Assembly (NCBI GenBank): GCA_958413095.1
Contig: CATYUF010000001.1
Location: 21,356-85,355 of the forward strand
Source of the DNA: an uncultured Clostridium sp.
Lineage (GTDB): Bacteria > Bacillota > Clostridia > TANB77 > CAG-508
Length of the DNA stretch: 64,000 nt
Direction of reading: 5' to 3'
Made by a program: the position numbers and the translations under genes. Shown here piece after piece: positions 44,664 to 54,081 of the stretch. The notes beneath the pieces were generated by a model. That model ran no database searches. It was given only the letters and a program-made list of their open reading frames with translations, and was not told where the DNA came from. Within the stretch, counting starts at the first letter, position 1. The number at the start of each line of letters is the position of its first letter.

Positions 44664-44681
44664 TTGTCGAAATTTGACGAA
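44664..44681 (+). promoter_or_regulatory. Two Spo0A boxes in phase
   Basis: TTGTCGAA (44664-44671) and TTGACGAA (44674-44681) both match the Spo0A box (TTGNCGAA). They are 10 bp apart, one helical turn, and end 9 bp before the -35 of the kinase promoter. Known: Spo0A binds such boxes near promoters of sporulation-onset genes in Clostridia. Confidence 0.65.
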
Positions 44682-44690
44682 AAGTTTTCT

Positions 44691-44719
44691 TTGACTAACA
44701 CTCACAAATATGATAAAAT
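44691..44719 (+). promoter_or_regulatory. Sigma-A promoter of the AgrC-like kinase gene
   Basis: TTGACT (44691-44696), 17 nt, TAAAAT (44714-44719). The expected start near 44727 gives a 27-nt leader and agrees with translation from ATG 44754. The in-phase Spo0A boxes lie immediately upstream. Confidence 0.65.
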
Positions 44720-44753
44720 AAAAAACGCAAGAACAAAAGAATGGGGAGATAAA

Positions 44754-46118
44754 ATGGGAGTTTTTGAAAATATTTATCAAAGAATGATGACATATGATAA
44801 GACTGTTTTAGCTATTGTTATCATTTTTTATACTATTATATGGACTATCTTGAATATAAAAATGTATAAACAATTATTAGACATTGATATTAGCAAAAAA
44901 AGAAAAACAATATGGTTTTTATTAGAGGCCATAAGCATATCTTTTGGAAAAATAATGTTTCCACCATCAGTATATAAAATTGTTAATTTAGTGTTATTTC
45001 CAATAATAACAAATCTAATTTTAAAAGTAAAAATGGAAAGATGTTTAGTATTACAACTTATTGATTATATGGCTATATACTTAATAGAATTATTATTTGC
45101 TCAAAGCTTATCAAAGGTATTTGGAATAGATGGCTACTTTGAAGGAATGTGTATACCTGCATATCGTCTAATTATGGTAGGAATCATATTAATAGCAGAA
45201 TATATAATTTATCGCATCATAAAATGGAAGAATATAGTTATGAATTTTCCAAAAGTTTTATCAAGAAAACAAAAAGTAACAATAATAATTTCTTGCATAC
45301 TTGGATTATTGGTAATAACGTGTAAAAGTGTAGAATTTGTAATATTTAAAGATTTATATCATTATATAATGTATGTAATAGATACTTCTTTTATAGTATT
45401 AACATTTATATTAAGCATGAAGCATATAATGAACATATCTATTGTAGAAAAAAGAAATGAAGAAATCGAAAAGTTAGAAATATACAATCAAAACCTAAAT
45501 GAATTATATGACAATGTAAGAGCATTTAGACATGATTTTGGAAATATAGTACAAGCAATGGGTGGATATATAAAAGCAGAAGATACCCAATCACTAAAAA
45601 TTATGTATAAAGACTTGCTAAAAGAATGCCAAGAAAATAACGAATTAGAATTATTAAATCCAAAGTTAATAAATGACCCAGCAATATATAACATAATAAA
45701 TCATAAATATAATAAAGCTAAAAAAGAAAAAGTAAAAATGAATATAGAGATTTTATCAGATTTAGAGAAACTGAAGATAGATACATATGAATTTTCAAGA
45801 ATGCTAGGCATACTTTTAGATAATGCAATAGAAGCAGCTAAAAAGGGAACAGAAAGAGTAGTTGAATTAAAAATTGCAGAAGAAATGAGATATAATAGAA
45901 GTGTAATGATAGTAAAAAATACATATAATAATGAAAAAATAGATTTAAAGAAACTATATGAGAAAGGTTATACAACAAAACAAGAAAGTGACCAAAGGCA
46001 TGGATTAGGATTATGGGAAGTTCAAAAAATAATTAATAGAAATGATAATTTAAGACTAGCTACATCAATAGAAGGAGATTTCTTTAAACAACAATTAAAT
46101 ATATATGAATGTGCTTAA
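44754..46118 (+). CDS. AgrC-like sensor histidine kinase (GHKL type)
   Basis: This 454-residue protein has about six to seven transmembrane helices over residues 15-225, then a cytosolic HPK10-type kinase: dimerisation/phospho-acceptor RAFRHDFGNIVQAM (His near 259) and the GHKL ATPase with ILLDNAIEAAKKG (N box), GYTTKQE and RHGLGLWEV (G box). Known: this class senses cyclic peptides (AgrC, and FsrC in enterococci) or acts as an orphan kinase. GGGGAG with proper spacing sets ATG 44754. No response regulator, AgrB or AgrD lies beside it, so it works with a partner elsewhere. Spo0A boxes suggest control by sporulation entry. Confidence 0.85.
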   Translation: MGVFENIYQRMMTYDKTVLAIVIIFYTIIWTILNIKMYKQLLDIDISKKRKTIWFLLEAISISFGKIMFPPSVYKIVNLVLFPIITNLILKVKMERCLVLQLIDYMAIYLIELLFAQSLSKVFGIDGYFEGMCIPAYRLIMVGIILIAEYIIYRIIKWKNIVMNFPKVLSRKQKVTIIISCILGLLVITCKSVEFVIFKDLYHYIMYVIDTSFIVLTFILSMKHIMNISIVEKRNEEIEKLEIYNQNLNELYDNVRAFRHDFGNIVQAMGGYIKAEDTQSLKIMYKDLLKECQENNELELLNPKLINDPAIYNIINHKYNKAKKEKVKMNIEILSDLEKLKIDTYEFSRMLGILLDNAIEAAKKGTERVVELKIAEEMRYNRSVMIVKNTYNNEKIDLKKLYEKGYTTKQESDQRHGLGLWEVQKIINRNDNLRLATSIEGDFFKQQLNIYECA

Positions 46119-46210
46119 ACATTCCTTGTTTTTTATTGAAAAATATTATATATTATTAAATATATAATATTTTTTTCGTTCTAAGAAAAGATTTATTGAA
46201 GGAGGAGATT

Positions 46211-49200
46211 ATGCCAGAAGTAAAATGGACAAAAGAACAATCACAAGCAATAAATGAAAAGGGTTCAAATATATTAGTAGCTGCTGCAGCTGGAAGTGGA
46301 AAAACGGCAGTTTTAGTAGAAAGAATAATAAATAAGATAATAAATGAAAATATAGACATAGATAAATTATTAGTAGTTACATTTACAAATGCAGCTGCTT
46401 CAGAAATGAGAGAAAGAATATTAGATGCAATATATAAAAAATTAGAAGAATATCCTGAAAATCAAAACTTACAAAGACAAATAACTTTAATAAATAAAGC
46501 TAGTATTTGCACAATAGATTCATTTTGTTTAGAAGTTGTGAGAAATAATTTTTTTGAGTTAGATAATATATCACCTAATTTTAGAATTGCAGACACAACA
46601 GAGATAGAATTGCTAAAACAAGAGGTAATAGAAGATATATTTGAAGAAAAATATGAAAATCAAGATGAAAATTTCTCAAAACTTATAAATACATATACAA
46701 GTTATAGAGATGATACACCATTAAAAGAATTAGTATTGAAAATATACTCATATATACAAAGTAGTCCTTTTCCAGAAGAGTGGGTAAATGAAAAAATAGA
46801 GATGTTTAATTTAAAAGATAAATTAAATGAAGATTTTAGCAAAACACCATGGGGAAATATACTATTAAAAGAAATTGAAGAAGAAATTATAGATGATATC
46901 AAAGCTTTAGAAGATATAAAAAAAGAATTAGACTTAGACTCAGAATTAGAAAGCTTTTCACAGGTAGTAAGAAGTGACTTAGACTTTCTAAAAATTTTAC
47001 AAGAAAATATTAATAATTGGGATGAGTTATATGAAATATATAATAAAATGAGTTTTGGAGTTTGGCCAAGAAAAAAGATAGAATCAGACTTAAAAGAATA
47101 TGCTAAAAATGTGAGAGATGATGTAAAAAAGAAATTTTCTTCAAAATTAAGTAAAATATTAATATGTAACTCAGAAGAAGCAAACCAAGATATATTTGAT
47201 ATGTATGAGATTTTACTAAAATTAAAAAATTTAATATTAGAATTTGGAAAAGAGTTTTCTAAAAGAAAAAGACTAAAAAATATGGTAGACTTTAATGATA
47301 TAGAACATTTAGCCTTAGATATTTTAATAAAAAGACAAGAGGATAAAATAGAAGTTACAGATGTTGCAAAAAGATATAAGAAAAAATTTATAGAAATTGC
47401 AATAGACGAATATCAAGATAGTAACTTAGTTCAAGAATATATACTAACATCAATATCAAATAATAACAATATTTTTATGGTTGGAGATGTAAAGCAAAGT
47501 ATATATAAATTTAGACAAGCTATGCCAGAGTTATTTATAAGTAAATATAAAACTTATAAGAACAAGGAAAGCAAATCTGAAAATGATAATTTAAAAATAC
47601 AATTATTTAAAAATTTCAGAAGTAGAAAGAATGTATTAGACTTTACCAATTTGATATTTGAAAATATAATGAGTGGGAGTTTAGGGGATATAGAATATAA
47701 TCAAGAAGAATATTTAAACTTAGGTGCTGATTATAAAGAAATAGAGCAAAATTTAAAAGCAGAGATAGATATAATAAACTTAAAAGACCAAGAAAATGAA
47801 GAAGAAAATACAAGTGAAATATTAGAAGAGGAAGAAAATACTGAAAGATTAGAAAATATTCAAGTAGAAGCTAGATTTGTTGCAAGAAAAATAAAAGAAT
47901 TAATCGAAAATAAATTTCAAGTTTTTGATAGAAAGAAAAACTGTTTTAGAGATATAAAATATAAAGATATAGTGGTTTTATTAAGGTCAACAAAAACTTC
48001 AGCACCAATATTTGAAGAAGAAATAATAAATCTAGATATGCCAGTATTTTCAGACAGCTCACAAGAATATTTGGATTCAATCGAAATTGAAAATATAATG
48101 AGTTTATTAAGAATAATAGATAATCCGATACAAGATATTCCTTTGGTAACAGTGTTAAGGTCAAATATAGGAAAATTTACAGATGATGAATTAGTAGAAA
48201 TTCGTTTATCTGACAAATATGATAATTTTTATAATGCAATGCAAAAAGCAAAAATCAATGTAGGAAAAAACTTACAAGAAAAAATAGAAAAGTTTTTAAC
48301 CAACTTAGAAAAATGGAGAAAAGAACAAGAATATTTAGCCTTAGATGAATTTATTTGGAAGTTATATTCAGATACAGGTTATTATAATTATGTTGGTTTA
48401 ATGCCAAATGGAGAACTTAGACAAGCGAATTTAAAGATGTTATTTGAAAGAGCTAAACAATTTGAAACGGCGAGTTTTAAAGGTTTATATAATTTTATAA
48501 ATTTTATAGAAAAATTAAAACTAAGTAGTGGAGATTTAGGTTCTGCAAAATTAATAGGAGAAAATGATGATGTTATCAGAATTATGAGTATACATAAAAG
48601 TAAAGGACTAGAATTTCCGGTAGTATTTTTAGCAAACACAGGCAAACAATTCAACTTAATGGACTTAAATAAAAACATATTATTACATCAAGAACTAGGA
48701 ATAGGAGTAAAATATATAAATTATGATAAACAAGTTCAATATGATACTTTAAGCAAATCAGCAATTAGAAGTAAGGTATTTACAGAAACACTTTCAGAAG
48801 AAATGAGAATATTGTATGTAGCATTAACTAGAGCAAAAGAAAAATTATACATTACAGGAACAATGAATGATTATGAAAAAGAAATAGAAAAAATGAAAAT
48901 ACAAGTAGAAAGATATTCAAAGAATGAAAATAAGATAAATCAAATATTAATAAAAAAATATAAGAAATATTTAGATTGGATAAATTTAGTTTATCTATAT
49001 GAAAAAGGAAATACAAAAGATTTAATAGAATACAATGTTTTAGAAAAAGAAGAAATTATTAAGAAATGTAAAAGAATAGAGCAAGAAGAAATAGATGTAG
49101 TAAAAATGTTAGAGGAACATAAAAAAGATAAAGAAGAAATTAAAAAGATAGAAGAAATATTAAATTTTGAATATAAACACAAACTTGCAACTACAATACC

Positions 49201-49924
49201 AACGATGTCATCAGTAACACAAATTAAGCAAATGCAAGATAATATAAAAGGTGGCAAAGTAGGAAAAGAAGATAAGGAAAAAGCTACAGAAAAACTTGAC
49301 AAGTCTAACCTTTTAAAAGAGAATAAAGCAGGAAAAGAATACAAAGAAGAAAATGCAGTAACATTTGATAAACCTAAGTTTTTAAAAGAAGACAAGGAAG
49401 ATAAATTAACAAATGCAGAAAAAGGAACACTGGTTCACTTATGTATGCAACATCTAAACGAAAAAGTAGAATATAACCTTGAAAAAATAAAAGAATTAGT
49501 AGAAGAACTAGAAAGAAAAGAAATAATAACTTTGAAAGAAAAGGAAAATATAAACTTATATAAAATATTAGAATTTACTAAATCAAATATATGGAAAGAA
49601 ATGAGAAAGGCAAAGAAAGTATATAAAGAAAGACCATTTTTTATTAATATACCAGCAAAAGAAATATATAAAGAAGAAATAGAAGAAAAGATTTTAATTC
49701 AAGGAATAATAGATTTATATTATATAAATGAAAATGACGAAATAATATTAGTAGATTATAAAACAGATTATGTGGAAAGAGAAAAAGAACAAGAATTAAT
49801 TGAAAAATATAAAAAACAATTAGAATTATACTGTAAGGCGATAGAAGAAGCTAATAAAAAACAGGTAAGTAGAATATACATTTATTCTGTATATTTGGGA
49901 AGAGAAATAGAGTATATAAAATAA
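46211..49924 (+). CDS. addA: ATP-dependent helicase/nuclease subunit A
   Basis: This 1237-residue UvrD-like helicase-nuclease has Walker A AAAAGSGKTAVLVER near residue 23, IAIDEYQDSN (Walker B), GDVKQSIYKFRQA, MSIHKSKGLEFPVVF, VALTRAKEKLY, and the C-terminal PD-(D/E)XK nuclease with GTLVHL and ILVDYKTDYVE near residue 1180. The stretch 1010-1075 is a lysine-rich, partly repeated insertion (KEDKEKATEKLDKS, KEDKEDKLTN). Known: AddAB processes double-strand breaks for recombination. The frame is open from 46196, but GGAGGAG 4-8 nt before ATG 46211 sets the start. addB is not upstream as in most Firmicutes. Confidence 0.94.
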   Translation: MPEVKWTKEQSQAINEKGSNILVAAAAGSGKTAVLVERIINKIINENIDIDKLLVVTFTNAAASEMRERILDAIYKKLEEYPENQNLQRQITLINKASICTIDSFCLEVVRNNFFELDNISPNFRIADTTEIELLKQEVIEDIFEEKYENQDENFSKLINTYTSYRDDTPLKELVLKIYSYIQSSPFPEEWVNEKIEMFNLKDKLNEDFSKTPWGNILLKEIEEEIIDDIKALEDIKKELDLDSELESFSQVVRSDLDFLKILQENINNWDELYEIYNKMSFGVWPRKKIESDLKEYAKNVRDDVKKKFSSKLSKILICNSEEANQDIFDMYEILLKLKNLILEFGKEFSKRKRLKNMVDFNDIEHLALDILIKRQEDKIEVTDVAKRYKKKFIEIAIDEYQDSNLVQEYILTSISNNNNIFMVGDVKQSIYKFRQAMPELFISKYKTYKNKESKSENDNLKIQLFKNFRSRKNVLDFTNLIFENIMSGSLGDIEYNQEEYLNLGADYKEIEQNLKAEIDIINLKDQENEEENTSEILEEEENTERLENIQVEARFVARKIKELIENKFQVFDRKKNCFRDIKYKDIVVLLRSTKTSAPIFEEEIINLDMPVFSDSSQEYLDSIEIENIMSLLRIIDNPIQDIPLVTVLRSNIGKFTDDELVEIRLSDKYDNFYNAMQKAKINVGKNLQEKIEKFLTNLEKWRKEQEYLALDEFIWKLYSDTGYYNYVGLMPNGELRQANLKMLFERAKQFETASFKGLYNFINFIEKLKLSSGDLGSAKLIGENDDVIRIMSIHKSKGLEFPVVFLANTGKQFNLMDLNKNILLHQELGIGVKYINYDKQVQYDTLSKSAIRSKVFTETLSEEMRILYVALTRAKEKLYITGTMNDYEKEIEKMKIQVERYSKNENKINQILIKKYKKYLDWINLVYLYEKGNTKDLIEYNVLEKEEIIKKCKRIEQEEIDVVKMLEEHKKDKEEIKKIEEILNFEYKHKLATTIPTMSSVTQIKQMQDNIKGGKVGKEDKEKATEKLDKSNLLKENKAGKEYKEENAVTFDKPKFLKEDKEDKLTNAEKGTLVHLCMQHLNEKVEYNLEKIKELVEELERKEIITLKEKENINLYKILEFTKSNIWKEMRKAKKVYKERPFFINIPAKEIYKEEIEEKILIQGIIDLYYINENDEIILVDYKTDYVEREKEQELIEKYKKQLELYCKAIEEANKKQVSRIYIYSVYLGREIEYIK

Positions 49925-50165
49925 AAAATATTTATAAATTATTGAAAAAAGTGCTGTATGTCAAAAATTCTAATTATTTAAAGTGATGATACATATAATT
50001 TCAAAAAAATTTGGGAAAATATATGAAATATATATAAGTTACTTGAAAAATTGTAAAAAATACATAAAAGTTGTTTGAAAAAATGTATAAAAAACATTGA
50101 AAATTATGTATACTTCTGATATAATATCAATATCTACAAGAAAAATAAGGGAATGAGGAAATAAA

Positions 50166-50636
50166 ATGGATAGAATGAAAACTTTTTTGAAATATGCATT
50201 ATGGTTAATACTTTTTATGATTTTTTCAGAAATATTAATAAATGTTGGCTTAAACTCTACATATAAAAAGATAGAAAGACAAGATAATGTATCACAAGTA
50301 AATGTATATCAAGCAGAAGCAACACTCGTAAATGGAAGAATAAGAGGATTAATTACAAATTCACAAGAACAAAATTTAAGTGGGAAATTTCTAGAAATAG
50401 AATTTTATTCTAAAAGAGATGTACTTTTAGGAAGAAAATATATACAAATTGAACAATTAGAACCAAATGGAACACAAAGTTTTGAAGCCTTGTTCAAGTT
50501 GAAAGAAGTTGCTAAATATAAGGTAGATATTGTAGACCAGAAAAAAGATGGTGGAGAAATAGACTTGTTACCAGCAGAACTGACTGTGCAAGAAATATGG
50601 GTTGCAACATTTATTACATTATTAATATTTTGGTAA
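50166..50636 (+). CDS. Small membrane protein with extracytoplasmic domain
   Basis: This 156-residue protein has an N-terminal hydrophobic helix (MKTFLKYALWLILFMIFSEI), a soluble beta-rich domain (NVYQAEATLVNGRIRGLITN ... GTQSFEALFKLKEVAKYKVDI) and a terminal hydrophobic segment (IWVATFITLLIFW). The middle resembles small FxLYD-like domains in style (sequence, a strand, then LEIEFYSKRD), but no family is certain. Ribosome site GAATGAGG is moderate. It lies alone between addA and the rqcH hairpin. Confidence 0.65.
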   Translation: MDRMKTFLKYALWLILFMIFSEILINVGLNSTYKKIERQDNVSQVNVYQAEATLVNGRIRGLITNSQEQNLSGKFLEIEFYSKRDVLLGRKYIQIEQLEPNGTQSFEALFKLKEVAKYKVDIVDQKKDGGEIDLLPAELTVQEIWVATFITLLIFW

Positions 50637-50642
50637 ATAAAA

Positions 50643-50707
50643 ATGATTTTTATCTCCGACCCCAAAATCATTGGAATCGTGATTTTAGGGTCGGAGACAA
50701 AAATCAT
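50643..50707. repeat. 28-bp inverted repeat with 9-nt loop (full copy)
   Basis: The left arm at 50643-50670 (ATGATTTTTATCTCCGACCC...) and the right arm at 50680-50707 are inverse complements at 26 of 28 bases. The right arm has a sister copy at 3227-3254. Both lie between converging genes. Possible bidirectional terminator, REP-type unit or mobile palindrome. Confidence 0.85.
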
Positions 50708-50709
50708 TC

Positions 50710-50748
50710 AAAAATGCAAACTGAAATTAAATCAGTTTGCATTTTTTG
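50710..50748. terminator. Intrinsic terminator of rqcH and the membrane protein gene
   Basis: A 15-bp perfect stem AAAAATGCAAACTGA (50710-50724) / TCAGTTTGCATTTTT (50732-50746) with a 7-nt loop; A/T flanks serve both strands. Confidence 0.9.
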
Positions 50749-50757
50749 ATTCATATA

Positions 50758-52521
50758 TCAACAATTACTTATTTTAGAATCTACATTCAAAGTTTTATTA
50801 TGAGTATAAATTACCATTCCAGGTTTAGACTTATTAGGTTTTTTAACAAATTTAACTTGGCAGTAATCGACAGGAACATTTGAAGAGTTTTTTCCTTTAC
50901 TATGATAAGCAGCAATCTCAGCACATCTAATTAAAATATCATTACTAGGAATATTATTACCATTTAAAACTAAAACACAATGACTCCCATGTATATCCTT
51001 GGTATGAAACCATATATCTGTCTTTTTAGCATATTTTAATGTTAAATAATCATTTTCAACATTATTTCTTCCAACCAAAAGAGTATAATTGCCTATGTCA
51101 TATTTTATTGGATTAAAATTAAATTTTTTGCTATTATTTTTGTTTTTATTTCCTTTTTTAGATTTGTTATTTGATTTCTTTGCCAGTTTTTTATTTATAT
51201 CTCTAAAAGTTTCATTTTCAGATATTTCTTCAAGAACAGTAGAAATATCATCTAAAGTTTTACAATTATCTAATTCATAAATAATACTATCAATATAATT
51301 TAATTCATCGAGAGTCTCTGCTTTTTGTTCAGAAACTATTTGTAAAGCATTTTTTAGCTTAGAATATTTTTTAAAGAACATTTTAGCATTAATACTAGGA
51401 GGATATTTTTTATCTAATGTAATTGTAATAAAATTATTATTATCATAATAATTTTCCAATTTAATTTCATCAATATTAAAGTCCTTAATTCTATATAAAT
51501 TAGCAGTTATTAACTCTCCATACAACCTATAAATGTCCATATTTTTGCATTCTTCTAATTTTTTATCCATATTAATAAGTCTTTTTTTATATTTTTGTTT
51601 AGTATTTAATACCAATTTCAAGCTATTTTCTTTATAAGCTTTAAATTCTTGTAAAGCTTCTTTTTCATAATAAAAATCATCAATGAAGAAACTTAAAGAG
51701 AAGTTAGAGTCATTTTCTTTCATAATTAAAGAATAATCTTCAGTTTTTTTATTAGGAATTTTTAGTTTTTCAAAACCTAAGTTTAGATTATCAGTATTAT
51801 AAATAATTTGAGTTATATAATCATATAGTTTATTAAGTGATAAACTAGAAATATCTTTAAGTTTTAAATTATTAATAGCAGATATAATAAATGTTTTACT
51901 AATGCCATTAAAAACATTTGAAATACATGTAGGAAGATTTTCTGTATTCAAGGTAGAGTGACTCAAAGAATGAAGTTTATCTTCAAAATCTTTGCTATTA
52001 CAAATATCTAAAAAGTTATATTTATTATTCATCGGATATATATATTTATTATGAGGAATTATTGACCTAGTAGATAAATTAGAAGACACTATATGTCTTA
52101 AACTATCAATAATAATTCCAGAATCGTCTAACAATACTATATTACAATGTTTTCCCATTAATTCAATAATTAGTTTTTTAGATATAATATCATCGACATC
52201 ATCAAATCCCTCAAACTCAATAGTAATAACTCTTTCTAAATTAGAAGTTATAATATTTTTTATTCGTAAACCTATCAAATTTTTTCTAAGTACCATACAA
52301 AAATTAAGGGCAACTTGTGGATTAGGTTTTGAATGAGTTGATAAATGTATTCTATAATTTTGTGAATCTATACATATATTTAAAGCATAATTTTTACCAT
52401 CTAGATAACACCCTAAAATAATGGTATTTTTATTTGGCTCAAAAATTTTATCAATTCTAGCACCAGAAAGCTGCTGAAGCTCAGATGCTATTGCTTTTGT
52501 AACAATTCCATCAAAGGCCAT
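50758..52521 (-). CDS. rqcH: Rqc2/NEMF homologue RqcH (NFACT family, FbpA-like)
   Basis: This 587-residue protein has the N-terminal NFACT-N domain (MAFDGIVTKAIASELQQ, then SARIDKIFEPNKN-type start), a long helical/coiled-coil centre (about 270-420), a lysine/asparagine-rich linker (KKSNNKSKKGNKNKNNSKK) and the C-terminal NFACT-R domain with DIWFHTKDIHGSHCVLV and GMVIYTHNKT. Known: RqcH adds C-terminal alanine tails to stalled nascent chains on 50S subunits; the same proteins were named fibronectin-binding. Spacing from AAAGGAG favours ATG 52521 over 52527. Its promoter region resembles that of the Mg2+ ATPase gene. Confidence 0.93.
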   Translation of the reverse strand: MAFDGIVTKAIASELQQLSGARIDKIFEPNKNTIILGCYLDGKNYALNICIDSQNYRIHLSTHSKPNPQVALNFCMVLRKNLIGLRIKNIITSNLERVITIEFEGFDDVDDIISKKLIIELMGKHCNIVLLDDSGIIIDSLRHIVSSNLSTRSIIPHNKYIYPMNNKYNFLDICNSKDFEDKLHSLSHSTLNTENLPTCISNVFNGISKTFIISAINNLKLKDISSLSLNKLYDYITQIIYNTDNLNLGFEKLKIPNKKTEDYSLIMKENDSNFSLSFFIDDFYYEKEALQEFKAYKENSLKLVLNTKQKYKKRLINMDKKLEECKNMDIYRLYGELITANLYRIKDFNIDEIKLENYYDNNNFITITLDKKYPPSINAKMFFKKYSKLKNALQIVSEQKAETLDELNYIDSIIYELDNCKTLDDISTVLEEISENETFRDINKKLAKKSNNKSKKGNKNKNNSKKFNFNPIKYDIGNYTLLVGRNNVENDYLTLKYAKKTDIWFHTKDIHGSHCVLVLNGNNIPSNDILIRCAEIAAYHSKGKNSSNVPVDYCQVKFVKKPNKSKPGMVIYTHNKTLNVDSKISNC

Positions 52522-52633
52522 TTTCATTTCTCCTTTTAATATTTAGTATTATAATATTAACATATTTATTGTTCAAGTTCAATTGTTAAAAAAAATTATA
52601 GAGTTTTCAAGTTACTATATAATAGCTTTTACA

Positions 52634-52670
52634 AATTATCAACTATTTCCAGCTATTCTATAATAAATAA
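52634..52670. promoter_or_regulatory. Bidirectional promoter-like repeat, copy 2
   Basis: ATTATCAACTATTTCCAGCT (52635-52654) is identical to 29821-29840. On the minus strand TTATAG, 17 nt, GATAAT faces rqcH; on the plus strand TTATCA, 17 nt, TATAAT (52659-52664) faces the hexosaminidase gene. The minus leader is about 107 nt, as at the Mg2+ ATPase. Confidence 0.6.
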
Positions 52671-52773
52671 TTGTTTTCACATAAAGTTAAAAAGTAAAAT
52701 TTAAAAACTTAAAAAATATTGATTAAAGATACTTAAAAGTATATAATAAACAAAAAGAAAAGGAATTTTGCTT

Positions 52774-53874
52774 ATGAGAAATTTGAAATTAGATAAGTTA
52801 TCTTTAGAAGAAAAAATATGTCAAAAAATAATAATAGGTATGGACACACCAAATGCAATTGATAAAATTGAAAATTTAATAACAAAATATAAAATAGGTG
52901 GAATTTTATTATATAAGAAAAACTATAAAAATATTGAAGAACTGATAAATTTAATAAATCATATAAAAGAATTGAATAGAAAAAATAATGTTCCAATGTT
53001 CATAGCAATAGACCAAGAAGGAGGAAGGGTCAATAGACTGCCAAATGAACTTGAAAATATTCCAGCACCATATAAACTATCAAAATTGGAGAATGCAAAA
53101 GAATATGTCCAAAAAGCAGGAGAAATAACGGGAAATACACTGCATAGATTAGGATTTAATATGAATTTTGCTCCAGTTTTAGATATAAAGAGATTTCCTG
53201 ATAATCATGCAATCGGTGACAGAGCATTTAGTGAAAACATAGAAGAAGTAACAGAGTATGGTATTGAATATATGAAAAAATTACAAAAAAATCAAGTTAT
53301 ATCTGTAATAAAACATTTTCCAGGTCATGGAGCAACTAATAGTGATTCACATTTTAAAATTCCAAAAATAAAAGAAAAAATAAATGACTTAGAAGAAAAA
53401 GACATGAAGCCATTTAAAAAAGCAATAGAGAATGGTGCAGATGCTGTTTTAGTAGGACATATGAGAATAAAGGATATAACAATAAATCCAGCTTCAATAT
53501 CTAGGAAATTTATTGCTAAATATTTAAAGAAAAAATATAGATTTAAAGGATTAGTTGTAACAGATGATATGAGAATGAAAGCTATGAAATATAGGTTTGG
53601 AGCAAATAAAAGTATCATAAAAGCTTTTGAGGCAGGAAATGATATAATAGTTTTTAAATATGATAAAGGAATAGAAGCATTAAATGAAGTAATTAATATG
53701 GCTAAAAGTGGCAAGATAAAGATGAACCAAATAGATAATAGTGTAAATAAAATTTTAAATATAAAAGATAAATATGAAATTAATAATGACAAAATAGAAT
53801 TAGTTGATAATGAGTATATTAAAAAGATTAACGAACAGATTAAAGAAATAAGAGATAAATGTAAGAATAAATAA
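52774..53874 (+). CDS. nagZ: Beta-N-acetylhexosaminidase (NagZ-like, GH3)
   Basis: This 366-residue GH3 enzyme has KIGGILLYKKNY, FIAIDQEGGRVNRLP, FAPVLDI, the loop KHFPGHGATNSDSHF near residue 181 with the catalytic histidine, and VTDDMRMKAMKY with the nucleophile aspartate. There is no signal peptide, so it acts in the cytosol. Known: NagZ releases GlcNAc from peptidoglycan fragments for recycling, and some GH3 members are phosphorylases. A TTG at 52768 is in frame, but AGGA 9 nt before ATG 52774 supports the latter. It diverges from rqcH over the shared promoter block. Confidence 0.9.
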   Translation: MRNLKLDKLSLEEKICQKIIIGMDTPNAIDKIENLITKYKIGGILLYKKNYKNIEELINLINHIKELNRKNNVPMFIAIDQEGGRVNRLPNELENIPAPYKLSKLENAKEYVQKAGEITGNTLHRLGFNMNFAPVLDIKRFPDNHAIGDRAFSENIEEVTEYGIEYMKKLQKNQVISVIKHFPGHGATNSDSHFKIPKIKEKINDLEEKDMKPFKKAIENGADAVLVGHMRIKDITINPASISRKFIAKYLKKKYRFKGLVVTDDMRMKAMKYRFGANKSIIKAFEAGNDIIVFKYDKGIEALNEVINMAKSGKIKMNQIDNSVNKILNIKDKYEINNDKIELVDNEYIKKINEQIKEIRDKCKNK

Positions 53875-54081
53875 ATGATAGCTTTACTAAAAAATAATAT
53901 ATTATTAATATTTTGTAGCTATAAATAAGTTGTAAATTGTAACAAGTGAATAGACATAACACAAGAAATTTGTAATATTTTGTTGTTATTTTAATAGAAA
54001 ATGTGTTATACTATAAAATATTAAAAATATCAAAATAATACAATAATTTTGAAATAGAAATAAAAAAGGAAAGGTAGAAAA

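Larger units (their letters stand above)
44329..44753. other. Intergenic region with terminator, short repeat and Spo0A-type promoter
   Basis: These 425 bp hold a wobble-rich hairpin with a T-run (about 44371-44419, terminator of the alcohol dehydrogenase gene), the interspersed repeat copy at 44416-44461, and the Spo0A boxes and promoter at 44664-44719. An ORF open from 44664 overlaps the promoter and is not translated there. Confidence 0.6.

Noticed and set aside
44664..44753. Extending the kinase start to TTG 44664
   Set aside because: This codon is inside a Spo0A box and upstream of the promoter; GGGGAG before ATG 44754 is a better start.
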